Below are positions 9,404-20,273 of a stretch of 64,000 bases of DNA, piece after piece (the stretch's first letter is position 1; the number at the start of each line of letters is the position of its first letter). Under the pieces are notes generated by a model. That model ran no database searches. It was not told the origin of the DNA and saw only the letters and a list, made by a program, of their open reading frames with translations. The translations under genes and the position numbers were made by a program. The stretch lies in assembly GCA_023404095.1 (NCBI GenBank), contig JAEYDD010000002.1:113226-177225 (forward strand), in the 5' to 3' direction. The DNA comes from Pseudomonadota bacterium (lineage in GTDB: Bacteria; Pseudomonadota; Alphaproteobacteria; Rhizobiales; Rhizobiaceae).

Positions 9404-9886
9404 TCAGCCGGCGGCAAATTGCTTCAGCTTTTCGCCGGAAAGCCGGTAGCGCGTCCATTCGGTCTGCGGCTCGGCGCCGATCGCCTCGTAAACGCGGATG
9501 GCCGGTTCGTTCCAGTCGAGCACGCTCCATTCGAAACGACCGCACCCCTCCTCCACCGCAACCCTGGCAAGGTGGCGCAGCAGCATCCTGCCGAGACCCG
9601 CCCGACGGTGCTCCGGCGTCACGTAGAGATCTTCGAGATAGAGCCCGTTGCGGGCCTGCCAGGTGGAATAGCTGAGGAACCAGACGGCAAAGCCCGCAGG
9701 CTCGCCGGCCTCTGTCTCGCAAATCACGGCGCGGGTGACGGAGCCTGCTCCAAACAGGGAAGCGGCAATGGTCTCTTCCGTCGCCTCAACCTCGTTCCCG
9801 GCCTTCTCATAGATGGCAAGCTCGGTGATGAAGCGCAGGATGACGCCTGCATCCGCAGGCGTCGCGTTGCGAATGCGATAGCTCAT
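9404..9886 (-). CDS. GNAT family N-acetyltransferase
   Basis: About 160 residues with the GNAT fold. The acetyl-CoA pyrophosphate loop is RRAGLGRML (consensus R/Q-x-x-G-x-G/A), preceded by the conserved strand EDLYVTPEH. It resembles the diamine/polyamine acetyltransferase (SSAT-like) branch, but the substrate is not assigned. ATG 9886 is chosen over 9907 because MSYRIRNATPADA is the usual family start and because the longer form would overlap the lipoprotein gene. Its start lies 5 bp after the lipoprotein stop, so the two are likely cotranscribed. Confidence 0.85.
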   Translation of the reverse strand: MSYRIRNATPADAGVILRFITELAIYEKAGNEVEATEETIAASLFGAGSVTRAVICETEAGEPAGFAVWFLSYSTWQARNGLYLEDLYVTPEHRRAGLGRMLLRHLARVAVEEGCGRFEWSVLDWNEPAIRVYEAIGAEPQTEWTRYRLSGEKLKQFAAG

Positions 9887-9891
9887 CGGGC

Positions 9892-10506
9892 TTAGAACGG
9901 CCACCATTTCTTGGTGCCGGAATTGGCCATCTTCGCCTCTTTCTTCCGGCGAAGCTCCTTCTTGCGTTCCGGCTCGCCGAGGTCGGCGGCGGCTTCTTCC
10001 GGAAGCTTGCGGTATTCGAGCGGCGGATCGCTGAGGTAGCGGCGCTTGTCGCTATAGAGGCCCTGCTGCAGCTTGCGCGCCTCGCGATACTGCTCCTGCT
10101 GTTCCTTGGTGGAAAGCTGGCGCATCGTGTTGTTCTGGCTCTGCAGCGGCGAGTTGTAGCCAATCTTGCGCTCGTTCTCGGTCGCTTCCGCCTTCAGGCG
10201 CTCGCGCATGTCCTCCGGGCTTTCCACCCACTGGGGATTGTCGGTGGTGGAGGCAAGCGTCTTCTGCGGCTGCACCAGCGTCGCCTCGTCCTTCGGCACG
10301 ACGAGCGAGCCGCGCGGCTGGTAGGCGATCCTCTTGTCGCCGTTCGGCGGCCGGAGCATCACGGCGTTGCCGAGGTCATCCATCAACTGCTCGCCGCTCG
10401 TCTTGTCGGTGCCGTAGGTGGGACCGCCAACGCAACCAGAAAGGACGGCGCAGGCGCCAAGCAGCGCTGCAGCGCCGGCCAGTCGAATTTCTCGCGTCAT
10501 TGCCAT
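9892..10506 (-). CDS. Predicted lipoprotein of unknown function
   Basis: A 204-residue protein with a signal peptide ending in a lipobox (VLSGC, Cys at about 25), so it is expected to be lipidated at the cell envelope. The mature part is hydrophilic and rich in charged residues, with a Lys/Glu/Arg stretch near the C-terminus (ERKKELRRKKEAK) and a final KKWWPF. I recognise no domain. Similar lipoproteins are found beside ileS in rhizobia, but no function is known to me. GGAAGGG just upstream supports the start. Confidence 0.75.
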   Translation of the reverse strand: MAMTREIRLAGAAALLGACAVLSGCVGGPTYGTDKTSGEQLMDDLGNAVMLRPPNGDKRIAYQPRGSLVVPKDEATLVQPQKTLASTTDNPQWVESPEDMRERLKAEATENERKIGYNSPLQSQNNTMRQLSTKEQQEQYREARKLQQGLYSDKRRYLSDPPLEYRKLPEEAAADLGEPERKKELRRKKEAKMANSGTKKWWPF

Positions 10507-10677
10507 GCAAACCCTTCCCGGCCGAGCCGGTGAATCGCGTCGATCATGTTCATCGAATACCGTGCGGTGACGGAAAAATCCGACGATTTTCGGGCAGGAA
10601 TACCGGATGAGGCGCCAAAGCGCAATTCATCCGGTAACTTGACCACCTTGTTCACAACCTTTCGTGATCGCGCCGCC

Positions 10678-13593
10678 TCAGGCGGCGGCGCTGAAGCCGA
10701 TCTCGCGAAGGGCTGCCGCATCGCGCGCAGAAACGTCCGGATAGTCCGGATCGGAACCGACATCGGTGGTGATGCGCCACGAACGGGCGCACTTGGTGCC
10801 CTCCGCAAGCTTCGGCTCGACAGCCACGCCCGGGACCTCCTGCAGGCGGAAAGCCTCGGCAGGGCCTTCGCCGGACACCAGCGTGATCGCAGACGTGATG
10901 CAGATCTCGGCGAAGTCTTCACCTTCGAGCGCCGCCATCAGTTCCGCATCGGTGACATAGACCACGGGCGCGGCCTCCAGCGACGAGCCGATCCGCTTCT
11001 CGCGGCGCTCGATCTCGAGCGCGCCGGTCACGACGGTGCGGACGGTGCGGATCTTCTCCCACTTCGCCGCAAGCGCGTCGTTCTTCCACTCGGCCGAAAT
11101 TTCCGGGAACTGTTCGAGGTGGACGGAGACCGCGTCGGGCTTGCGCGACAGCCAGGCTTCCTCGGTCGTGAACGGCAGCATCGGCGCCAGCCACAGGACG
11201 AGGCAGTCGAACAGCTTGCGGATGACGGCGAGTGCCGCACGACGGCGCAGGCTGGACGGCGCGTCGCAGTAGAGCGCATCCTTGCGGACGTCGAAGTAGA
11301 AGGCCGAGAGCTCGACGTTTGAAAAGTCGATCAGAGCCCGGGCGATCTTCTTGAAGTCGAAGGCGTCGTAGCCCTCGCGGACGAGCACGTCGAGTTCCGC
11401 CAGCCGGTGCAGCATCAGCTTCTCCAGCTCCGGCATATCGGCATAGGCGATCTCCTCGCCCTTGTCGTGGGCGAGCGTGCCGAGCATCCAGCGGATGGTG
11501 TTGCGCAGCTTGCGGTAGGCGTCGATGTTGGTCTGGATGATCGTCTTGCCGAGGCGCTGGTCTTCCCAGTAATCGGTCGTCATGACCCACAGGCGCAGGA
11601 TGTCGGCGCCGGCGTCCTTCATCACGTCCTGCGGCGAGACGACGTTGCCCTTCGACTTCGACATCTTCTCGCCCTTCTCGTCCATCGTGAACCCGTGGGT
11701 GACGACGGCATTGTAGGGCGCGCGGCCGCGCGTCGCGCAGCTTTCGAGCAGCGAGGAATGGAACCAGCCGCGATGCTGGTCGGAGCCTTCCAGGTAGACG
11801 TCGGCCGGCCACTTCAGGTCCGGTCGGTCTTCGAGCGTGAAGGTGTGGGTCGAGCCTGAGTCGAACCAGACGTCGAGGATGTCCATGACCTGCTGCCAGC
11901 GGACCGGATCATGATCATTGCCGAGGAAGCGCTCCTTGGCGCCTTCGGCGAACCATGCGTCCGCGCCTTCCTTCTCGAAGGCTTCGAGGATGCGGGCGTT
12001 GACGGCGTCGTCGACGAGCACGTTGCCGTCCTCATCGGCGAAGATCGCGATCGGCACGCCCCAGGCGCGCTGGCGGGAAAGCACCCAGTCCGGACGGCCC
12101 TCGATCATGGCGCGCAGGCGGTTCTGGCCGGCGGCGGGCACGAAGCGGGTGTCGTCGATGGCAGACAGCGAGCGCGAGCGCAGCGTGGTGCCGTCTCCCA
12201 GTTCCTTGTCCATGTAGACGAACCACTGCGGCGTGTTGCGGAAGATAACCGGCTTCTTGGAGCGCCAGGAATGCGGATAGGAATGCTTCAGCCGGCCGCG
12301 GGCAAACAGCGCATGGCGGGCGATCAGCGCCTTGATGACGCGGTCGTTGGCATCGCCCTTCTTGCCCTTGTCGTCGATGACGCGACCGGCGCCGCCTTCC
12401 GCATCCGGGCCGAAGCCGGGCGCGTCGGCGGTGAAATAGCCGGCGTCGTCGACGGTGAACGGGATGGCGGACGAGATGCCGCGGGCTTCCAGCGCGCGGG
12501 CGGAGTCCATCCAGGCGTCGAAGTCCTCGCGGCCGTGGCCGGGGGCGGTGTGGACGAAGCCCGTGCCGGCGTCGTCGGTGACGTGGTCGCCATCGAGCAG
12601 CGGCACCTTGAAGTCGTAACCGCCGCCGAGACCGTGCAGCGGATGGGCGCAGGTGATGGCGCCAAGTTCATCGGCCTCGACGTCGCGGATGAAATTGAAG
12701 GTCAGCTTGGCCTTTGCGGCGGATTCGTCGGCAAGGCGCTTGGCGAAGATCAGCTTCTCGCCCGGCTGCGGGCCGAAGTCGTTCTCGGCGGTCGCCACCT
12801 CATAGAGACCGTAAGCGTAGCGCGAGGAATAGGCGATCGCGCGGTTGCCGGGGATCGTCCAGGGGGTTGTCGTCCAGATGACGACAAAGGTGCCGGCGAA
12901 CGCTTCCGGGCCTTCCTTCACCGGGAACTTCACCCAGATCATGTCGCTCTCGACGTCGGCGTACTCGACCTCGGCTTCGGCCAGTGCCGTGCGCTCGACC
13001 ACCGACCACATGATCGGCTTGGAGCCGCGGTAGAGCTGGCCGCTCTTTGCGATCTTCATCAGCTCGCCGGCGATGCGCGCTTCCGCGTGGAAGTTCATCG
13101 TGGTGTAGGGGTTGTCGAAGTCGCCCTCGATGCCGAGGCGCTTGAACTCTTCCGACTGGATCTTGATCCAACCGGTGGCGAAGTCGCGGCATTCCCTGCG
13201 GAACTCGTTGACCGGCACCTCGTCCTTGTTCTGGCCCTTCTCGCGGTACTTCTCCTCGATCTTCCATTCGATCGGAAGGCCGTGGCAGTCCCAGCCGGGG
13301 ACATAGTTCGCGTCATAGCCGCGCATCTGGAACGAGCGGTTGATGACGTCTTTCAGGATCTTGTTCAGCGCATGGCCGATATGGATGTTGCCGTTGGCAT
13401 AGGGCGGGCCGTCGTGCAGGACGAATTTCTCACGGCCGGCGGCTGAAGCGCGCAGCTTCTTGTAGAGGCCCATCTGCTGCCAGCGGGCCACCGTTTCCGG
13501 CTCCTTCTGCGGCAGGCCGGCGCGCATCGGGAAATCCGTCTGCGGCAGGTTGAGGGTGGAGGAGTAGTCGATCTTCTGGGCTGTATCGGTCAT
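10678..13593 (-). CDS. ileS: Isoleucine--tRNA ligase
   Basis: A 971-residue class I aminoacyl-tRNA synthetase. The ATP-binding HIGH motif is at 71-74 (GNIHIGHALNKI) and the KMSKS motif lies near 630 (GEKMSKSKGNVV), flanking a large CP1 editing domain that hydrolyses mischarged Val-tRNA. The anticodon-binding domain follows. ATG 13593 is preferred over the frame's first start at 13632 because MTDTAQKIDYSSTL is the normal rhizobial N-terminus. The gene lies downstream of ribF on the same strand across 239 bp, the common rhizobial order. Confidence 0.97.
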   Translation of the reverse strand: MTDTAQKIDYSSTLNLPQTDFPMRAGLPQKEPETVARWQQMGLYKKLRASAAGREKFVLHDGPPYANGNIHIGHALNKILKDVINRSFQMRGYDANYVPGWDCHGLPIEWKIEEKYREKGQNKDEVPVNEFRRECRDFATGWIKIQSEEFKRLGIEGDFDNPYTTMNFHAEARIAGELMKIAKSGQLYRGSKPIMWSVVERTALAEAEVEYADVESDMIWVKFPVKEGPEAFAGTFVVIWTTTPWTIPGNRAIAYSSRYAYGLYEVATAENDFGPQPGEKLIFAKRLADESAAKAKLTFNFIRDVEADELGAITCAHPLHGLGGGYDFKVPLLDGDHVTDDAGTGFVHTAPGHGREDFDAWMDSARALEARGISSAIPFTVDDAGYFTADAPGFGPDAEGGAGRVIDDKGKKGDANDRVIKALIARHALFARGRLKHSYPHSWRSKKPVIFRNTPQWFVYMDKELGDGTTLRSRSLSAIDDTRFVPAAGQNRLRAMIEGRPDWVLSRQRAWGVPIAIFADEDGNVLVDDAVNARILEAFEKEGADAWFAEGAKERFLGNDHDPVRWQQVMDILDVWFDSGSTHTFTLEDRPDLKWPADVYLEGSDQHRGWFHSSLLESCATRGRAPYNAVVTHGFTMDEKGEKMSKSKGNVVSPQDVMKDAGADILRLWVMTTDYWEDQRLGKTIIQTNIDAYRKLRNTIRWMLGTLAHDKGEEIAYADMPELEKLMLHRLAELDVLVREGYDAFDFKKIARALIDFSNVELSAFYFDVRKDALYCDAPSSLRRRAALAVIRKLFDCLVLWLAPMLPFTTEEAWLSRKPDAVSVHLEQFPEISAEWKNDALAAKWEKIRTVRTVVTGALEIERREKRIGSSLEAAPVVYVTDAELMAALEGEDFAEICITSAITLVSGEGPAEAFRLQEVPGVAVEPKLAEGTKCARSWRITTDVGSDPDYPDVSARDAAALREIGFSAAA

Positions 13594-13832
13594 GGCTGGG
13601 GCTATCGCTTGATCGCGCGAACGTTCGCGCACAGTAAGGGGATCTGTCTGTCGGTGACGGCGGGGACGTGCAGGACACGCCCAAATACCCGGACCTTCCG
13701 GCCTCGCTCAGAGCGCGCGGAAGGCCGGGCCACTAATTCGGGATATGAAAATCAACCTGTTTGGCGCCATGGTGGCGGTTGTTTATGCGCTTTTGCCCAA
13801 AAAAGGAAGGGGGCGCATCCGCAATTGGGCGA

Positions 13833-14813
13833 TCAGAATGCGAGCTTGGCGTCGATCGCGCCCAGCGGGCGCACGCCGGCCAGAAGCGCCCTCGCCTCCT
13901 CGGCATCGCGCTTCATCTGCATGACAAGCGCGTCGAGCCCGTCGAACTTCAATTCGTCGCGCAGATGCTCGAAGAAGGTGACGCTACAGATCTCGCCGTA
14001 GAGGTCGCCTGCAAAGTCGAAGACGAACGTCTCCAGAAGCGGCGCGCCGTTGCTGTCGACCGTGGGGCGGCGGCCGAAGCTTGCGACCCCGTCATAGAGC
14101 GTACCGTCGGCGCGGCGGAAGCGGACCGCGTAGATGCCGGTGCGCAGGGCGACCTCGGGCGGCAACTGCATGTTGGCGGTCGGGAAGCCGAGCGTGCGGC
14201 CGAGTTGCTTGCCGCCGATGACTTCGGCCTCGACGGAGTAGCGGTAACCGAGCAGGCCTGCGGCTTCGGTGACTGCGCCGTCCGAAAGCAGCACGCGGAT
14301 GCGGCTGGAGGAAATCACCTCGGCCGCCTCATCGCGGAAGGCGTCGACCAGGGTGACGCCGAAGCCGTCCTTCTGGCCGGAGGCGATCAGGGACGCAGGT
14401 CCGCCTTCCCGGGCATTGCCGAAATGGAAATCGAAGCCTGTGACGACGTGCCCGGCGTGCAGCCACTCCACCAGCACCTGCTGGACGAAATCCGCCGCCG
14501 ACATCTGCGAGAACTGCCGGTTGAAGGGGTATTCGATGACGGCCGCAAAGCCCATGCCTTCCAGGATGCGCGCCTTCAGCGGTGCCGGCGTAAGACGGAA
14601 GACCGGCTGGTCGGGACGGAAGACGGTGCGCGGGTGCGGCTCGAAGGTCAGAAGCAGCGCCGGCAAGTTGCGTTCGGCGGCAATGTCCAGGGCGCGCTGC
14701 AACACGGATTGATGCCCGCGATGCACGCCGTCGAAATTGCCGATCGCGACCACGCCGCCGCGCAGATGCCCCGGCAGCGGCTCCTTCGTCTCGTTGCGAT
14801 GGAATACGGTCAT
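13833..14813 (-). CDS. ribF: Bifunctional riboflavin kinase / FMN adenylyltransferase RibF
   Basis: 326 residues, typical for RibF. The N-terminal FMN adenylyltransferase domain carries GNFDGVHRGH (25-34, the nucleotidyltransferase HxGH-like motif). The C-terminal riboflavin kinase domain starts near GRTLGFPTAN (about residue 200). The enzyme makes FMN and then FAD. ATG 14813 is chosen because TVFHRNETKEPLP is the family start and it avoids overlap with the upstream HAD gene, which stops 17 bp before it. HAD hydrolase, ribF and ileS probably share transcription. Confidence 0.96.
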   Translation of the reverse strand: MTVFHRNETKEPLPGHLRGGVVAIGNFDGVHRGHQSVLQRALDIAAERNLPALLLTFEPHPRTVFRPDQPVFRLTPAPLKARILEGMGFAAVIEYPFNRQFSQMSAADFVQQVLVEWLHAGHVVTGFDFHFGNAREGGPASLIASGQKDGFGVTLVDAFRDEAAEVISSSRIRVLLSDGAVTEAAGLLGYRYSVEAEVIGGKQLGRTLGFPTANMQLPPEVALRTGIYAVRFRRADGTLYDGVASFGRRPTVDSNGAPLLETFVFDFAGDLYGEICSVTFFEHLRDELKFDGLDALVMQMKRDAEEARALLAGVRPLGAIDAKLAF

Positions 14814-14830
14814 GGCGTTCGTCCGTCCAG

Positions 14831-15679
14831 TTATCGCAGGCGCGGCATCCACCATTTCGGCGAAGCATGCTCGCGCGCCAGGAACGCCTCGAGCTTCGCC
14901 TCGTCGGTCCTGCCGTCGGCGACATACTCCTGCGCATGGATACCGCCGGAGATATAGAGGACGTCAAGCCCGAAGGCCTCGGCGCCGCGCACATCGGTCG
15001 GCATGCCGTCGCCGATCGCGATCACGCGCGACGGATCGAACGCGCCGCGGACTTCCCGCGCCTCCTCAATCGTCCTTTCGTAGATCGGTCGGTGCGGCTT
15101 GCCGGCGATGAGCGACGTACCGCCCAGTTCGCCGTAAAGCTTCGCCAGCGCGCCCGCGCAGGGGATCAGCCGGTGTCCGCGCTCGACCACGAGGTCCGGG
15201 TTGGCGCAGATGAAGGCAAGATGGCGGGCGGCAAGCTTCTCCAGCTCAGCCCGGTAGTCCTCGGCCGTCTCCCGCTCGTCGTCGCGGAAACCGGCGCAGA
15301 CGACGATGCCGGCCTCTTCCGAAGAGACCGTCTCGACGCCGAGACCGTCGAGCAGCGGATGATCCTTCTCCGCACCGATGAAATAGATCTTTTCCGGCCC
15401 GGACGAGATCAGTGCCCGGGTGACGTCGCCCGAGGTGACGATGCGGTCATAGGCTTCGTCGAGCACGCCGAGGCCGCGGATCTGCACCTTCACGCCCGGA
15501 TAGGGGCGTGGCGAATTCGTGATCAGCACGACCGTGAGGCCGGCGGCGCGGGCCGCGGCCAGGGCCTCGGAGGCGCCCGCGAAGGCTTCGACGCCGTTGT
15601 GCAGCACGCCCCATACGTCGCACAGCACGACATCGTACCGGTCGGTGATTTCGCTGAAAGTGTCGATGCGCTTGGCCAT
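14831..15679 (-). CDS. HAD superfamily hydrolase, TIGR01459 family (NagD-like)
   Basis: A 282-residue member of the class IIA HAD phosphatases. Motif I is VLCDVWGVLHNG (nucleophile Asp about 19), motif II VVLITNSPRPYPG and the late acidic motif AIGDGMPTDVRGA. This subgroup is almost restricted to alphaproteobacteria; the substrate is unknown, although NagD relatives act on nucleotides and sugar phosphates. The start at 15679 (MAKRIDTFSEITDRYDVV) matches the family. It is followed at 17 bp by ribF, so a link to flavin metabolism (FMN phosphatase) is conceivable but only by context. Confidence 0.88.
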   Translation of the reverse strand: MAKRIDTFSEITDRYDVVLCDVWGVLHNGVEAFAGASEALAAARAAGLTVVLITNSPRPYPGVKVQIRGLGVLDEAYDRIVTSGDVTRALISSGPEKIYFIGAEKDHPLLDGLGVETVSSEEAGIVVCAGFRDDERETAEDYRAELEKLAARHLAFICANPDLVVERGHRLIPCAGALAKLYGELGGTSLIAGKPHRPIYERTIEEAREVRGAFDPSRVIAIGDGMPTDVRGAEAFGLDVLYISGGIHAQEYVADGRTDEAKLEAFLAREHASPKWWMPRLR

Positions 15680-15771
15680 GCTGATATTCCGATGCTTTTC
15701 AGAGCCCGGCTGACATCGCAAAGCCGGAAAGAGAAAACAAGGGCCTTGGCCGAATTTTGCCGGGCCGTGGC

Positions 15772-17148
<1,377 letters not shown>

Positions 17149-17194
17149 GGTCGCGTAGTAACCATTCCGTACGAAATATTTTTGACGCGTCTTC

Positions 17195-17223
17195 CTTGAC
17201 ACCACCTGGCCCCAAGCCTATCT
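17195..17223 (+). promoter_or_regulatory. groESL promoter
   Basis: CTTGAC at 17195-17200 and CTATCT at 17218-17223 are separated by 17 bp. This matches the alphaproteobacterial housekeeping promoter pattern (CTTGAC-N17-CTATAT). The same elements also resemble the rhizobial RpoH heat-shock consensus, so dual sigma use is possible. Transcription would start just before the CIRCE operator. Confidence 0.8.
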
Positions 17224-17231
17224 CGGTGCCG

Positions 17232-17258
17232 CTAGCACTCACTAACGAGGAGTGCTAA
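17232..17258 (+). promoter_or_regulatory. CIRCE operator (HrcA binding site) upstream of groES
   Basis: Inverted repeat CTAGCACTC (17232-17240), 9-bp spacer, GAGTGCTAA (17250-17258). Only the first base differs from the consensus TTAGCACTC-N9-GAGTGCTAA. CIRCE binds the HrcA repressor, whose activity depends on GroEL, giving feedback control of chaperonin levels. Its place directly after the -10 element is the normal arrangement. hrcA itself is not in this window. Confidence 0.96.
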
Positions 17259-17317
17259 CACCCATCCAACGGGTCGGCTTCCGATCCGGAAATGTCATTT
17301 GATCGAGGGATTAGACA

Positions 17318-17614
17318 ATGGCAAGCACCAACTTCCGTCCGCTCCACGACCGCGTCGTCGTACGTCGCGTCGAGTCCGAGGAAAAGACCAAAGGCGGCAT
17401 CATCATTCCGGACACCGCAAAGGAAAAGCCGCAGGAAGGCGAGATCGTCGCTGTCGGCTCCGGCGCCCGTGACGAAAGCGGCAAGATCATCGCTCTCGAC
17501 GTCAAGGTCGGCGACCGCGTCCTGTTCGGCAAGTGGTCGGGCACCGAAGTCAAGCTCAACGGCGAAGACCTTCTGATCATGAAGGAAGCCGACATCATGG
17601 GCATCATCGGCTGA
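17318..17614 (+). CDS. groES: Co-chaperonin GroES
   Basis: A 98-residue 10-kDa chaperonin, full length. It starts MASTNFRPLHDRVVVRR and contains the mobile-loop segment EKTKGGIIIPDTAKEKP (about 22-38) that docks on GroEL. It forms the heptameric lid of the folding chamber. GGGATTAGACA precedes the ATG. It is followed 59 bp later by groEL in the same operon, controlled by the CIRCE element upstream. Confidence 0.99.
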   Translation: MASTNFRPLHDRVVVRRVESEEKTKGGIIIPDTAKEKPQEGEIVAVGSGARDESGKIIALDVKVGDRVLFGKWSGTEVKLNGEDLLIMKEADIMGIIG

Positions 17615-17673
17615 TCCAGCCGATACCTTCTTTTCCGATATATCGCTGACACCCCTCTTCAGGAGTTCAAGAA

Positions 17674-19311
<1,638 letters not shown>

Positions 19312-19341
19312 TTGGACGAAAGTCTAATCTGCATGCGGATC

Positions 19342-19370
19342 GGGCGGCCTTCGGGCCGCCCTTTCTGTTT
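19342..19370 (+). terminator. Intrinsic terminator of groESL
   Basis: An 8-bp perfect GC stem (GGGCGGCC / GGCCGCCC) closed by a TTCG tetraloop, followed by TTTCTGTTT, 30 bp after the groEL stop. A strong rho-independent terminator. Confidence 0.92.
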
Positions 19371-19765
19371 CTGGCCACCGCCATCCAGAGCGAAATCACT
19401 TAAACCATTAGATTTTTTGCCCCTGCCCATTGCCGGTTGCAATCAAGCCGGTATAGAACCTGCGGCGAAGCTGGACTGACGCTGGGGGCATTCTGACGGC
19501 ACGAGCGGCGACGTCGTTTCGACGTCCAAAGATCTGCATGTCCAATCCCATCAGCATAAGCACATCATTCCGGACGTCGGCACGAGACGAAACGGGTTCG
19601 CTGGCGTCTGCGAGCGAACAAAAAAACATTGTGGCGCCGACGTCGATCGAGTTTGGCTGGACCGGAAAAGCCGCACCTTTCCGGTCAGTCTTTTGGGGGG
19701 GCGAGGAATGCCGATAGCCGCGCACCGGCAAGGGGCGCGATATCGGCGACCAGCTGGGGTTCAAC
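19371..19765. other. Intergenic region between groEL terminator and the PAS-like gene
   Basis: About 395 bp with no convincing gene. A forward open frame at about 19540-19717 starts with a plausible ATG and is in the same frame as the next gene, separated from it by one TAG. However, its third-codon-position GC is only moderate, unlike neighbouring genes, and no Shine-Dalgarno is seen. It may be the promoter/leader of the downstream gene or a decayed 5' extension. Confidence 0.4.
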
Positions 19766-20212
19766 GTGTTCAAAATTGCCAAGACTGCCTTCGTTGCACC
19801 GCTTGTAACCGGAACCGTCGCGTTCGATTCACCCGATAACGAACTCTTGACGCAGTACTGCGCCATCGAGCGCTGGACGGGCGACCTGTCAAACGGGCTC
19901 TTTCAGCTCGGCGAGCGGGCAGCGCGCATGCACCGGCTGGAACAGCGCAGCTGCGGCCTGCTCAATCTCGTCCGCTGTTACACCCAGCAGGATCGCAACC
20001 ATGTGCTGGAGCTCTTCGAGCAGGCAGCCACGGTTTCCTCCTCCTTCTGCTTCTCCACCACGATCGAGATCGACGGGATCCGGCGTCAGCCGGTGCTGTG
20101 TGTCGGGGAATCGACGGGGCTCGAGCATCGATACGCCGGCGCGATCATCGGCGTCTTCATCTTTCCCCGCTTCCAGGTGGAAAATGGGCACGGGATCTCA
20201 TCGGCTCAGTAG
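19766..20212 (+). CDS. Small PAS-like protein of unknown function
   Basis: 148 residues from a GTG start with GGGG about 8 nt upstream. Codon use is typical of the host, so it is very probably real. The segment from about 45 to 140 reads like a degenerate PAS fold: a helical start (GLFQLGERAARMH), a middle helix (VRCYTQQDRNHVLELFEQA), then strands ending TIEIDGIRRQPV and GAIIGVFIFPRF. That layout resembles PAS_3-type sensors, but there is no output domain and no obvious cofactor residue. It sits between groEL and a c-di-GMP enzyme on the opposite strand. The PAS assignment is inference from pattern, not a firm match. Confidence 0.6.
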   Translation: MFKIAKTAFVAPLVTGTVAFDSPDNELLTQYCAIERWTGDLSNGLFQLGERAARMHRLEQRSCGLLNLVRCYTQQDRNHVLELFEQAATVSSSFCFSTTIEIDGIRRQPVLCVGESTGLEHRYAGAIIGVFIFPRFQVENGHGISSAQ

Positions 20213-20273
20213 TGCCCTGTCTCCGCTCCCGTTCGTGACAATGTGCCACTCCGGAAGCGGCGACCTGCGTCTG

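Noticed and set aside
13680..13735. CCTTCCG...CGGAAGG hairpin between ribF and ileS as a ribF terminator
   Set aside because: Stem of 7 bp with a long loop and no T tract on the minus strand; too weak to annotate.
19540..19717. Forward open frame of about 60 codons before the PAS-like gene
   Set aside because: No Shine-Dalgarno, moderate third-position GC and no recognisable similarity; kept only as part of the intergenic note.
19408..19866. A 152-codon leftward frame in the groEL downstream region
   Set aside because: Overlaps the terminator-adjacent region and the 5' part of the PAS-like gene; residue pattern is not protein-like.
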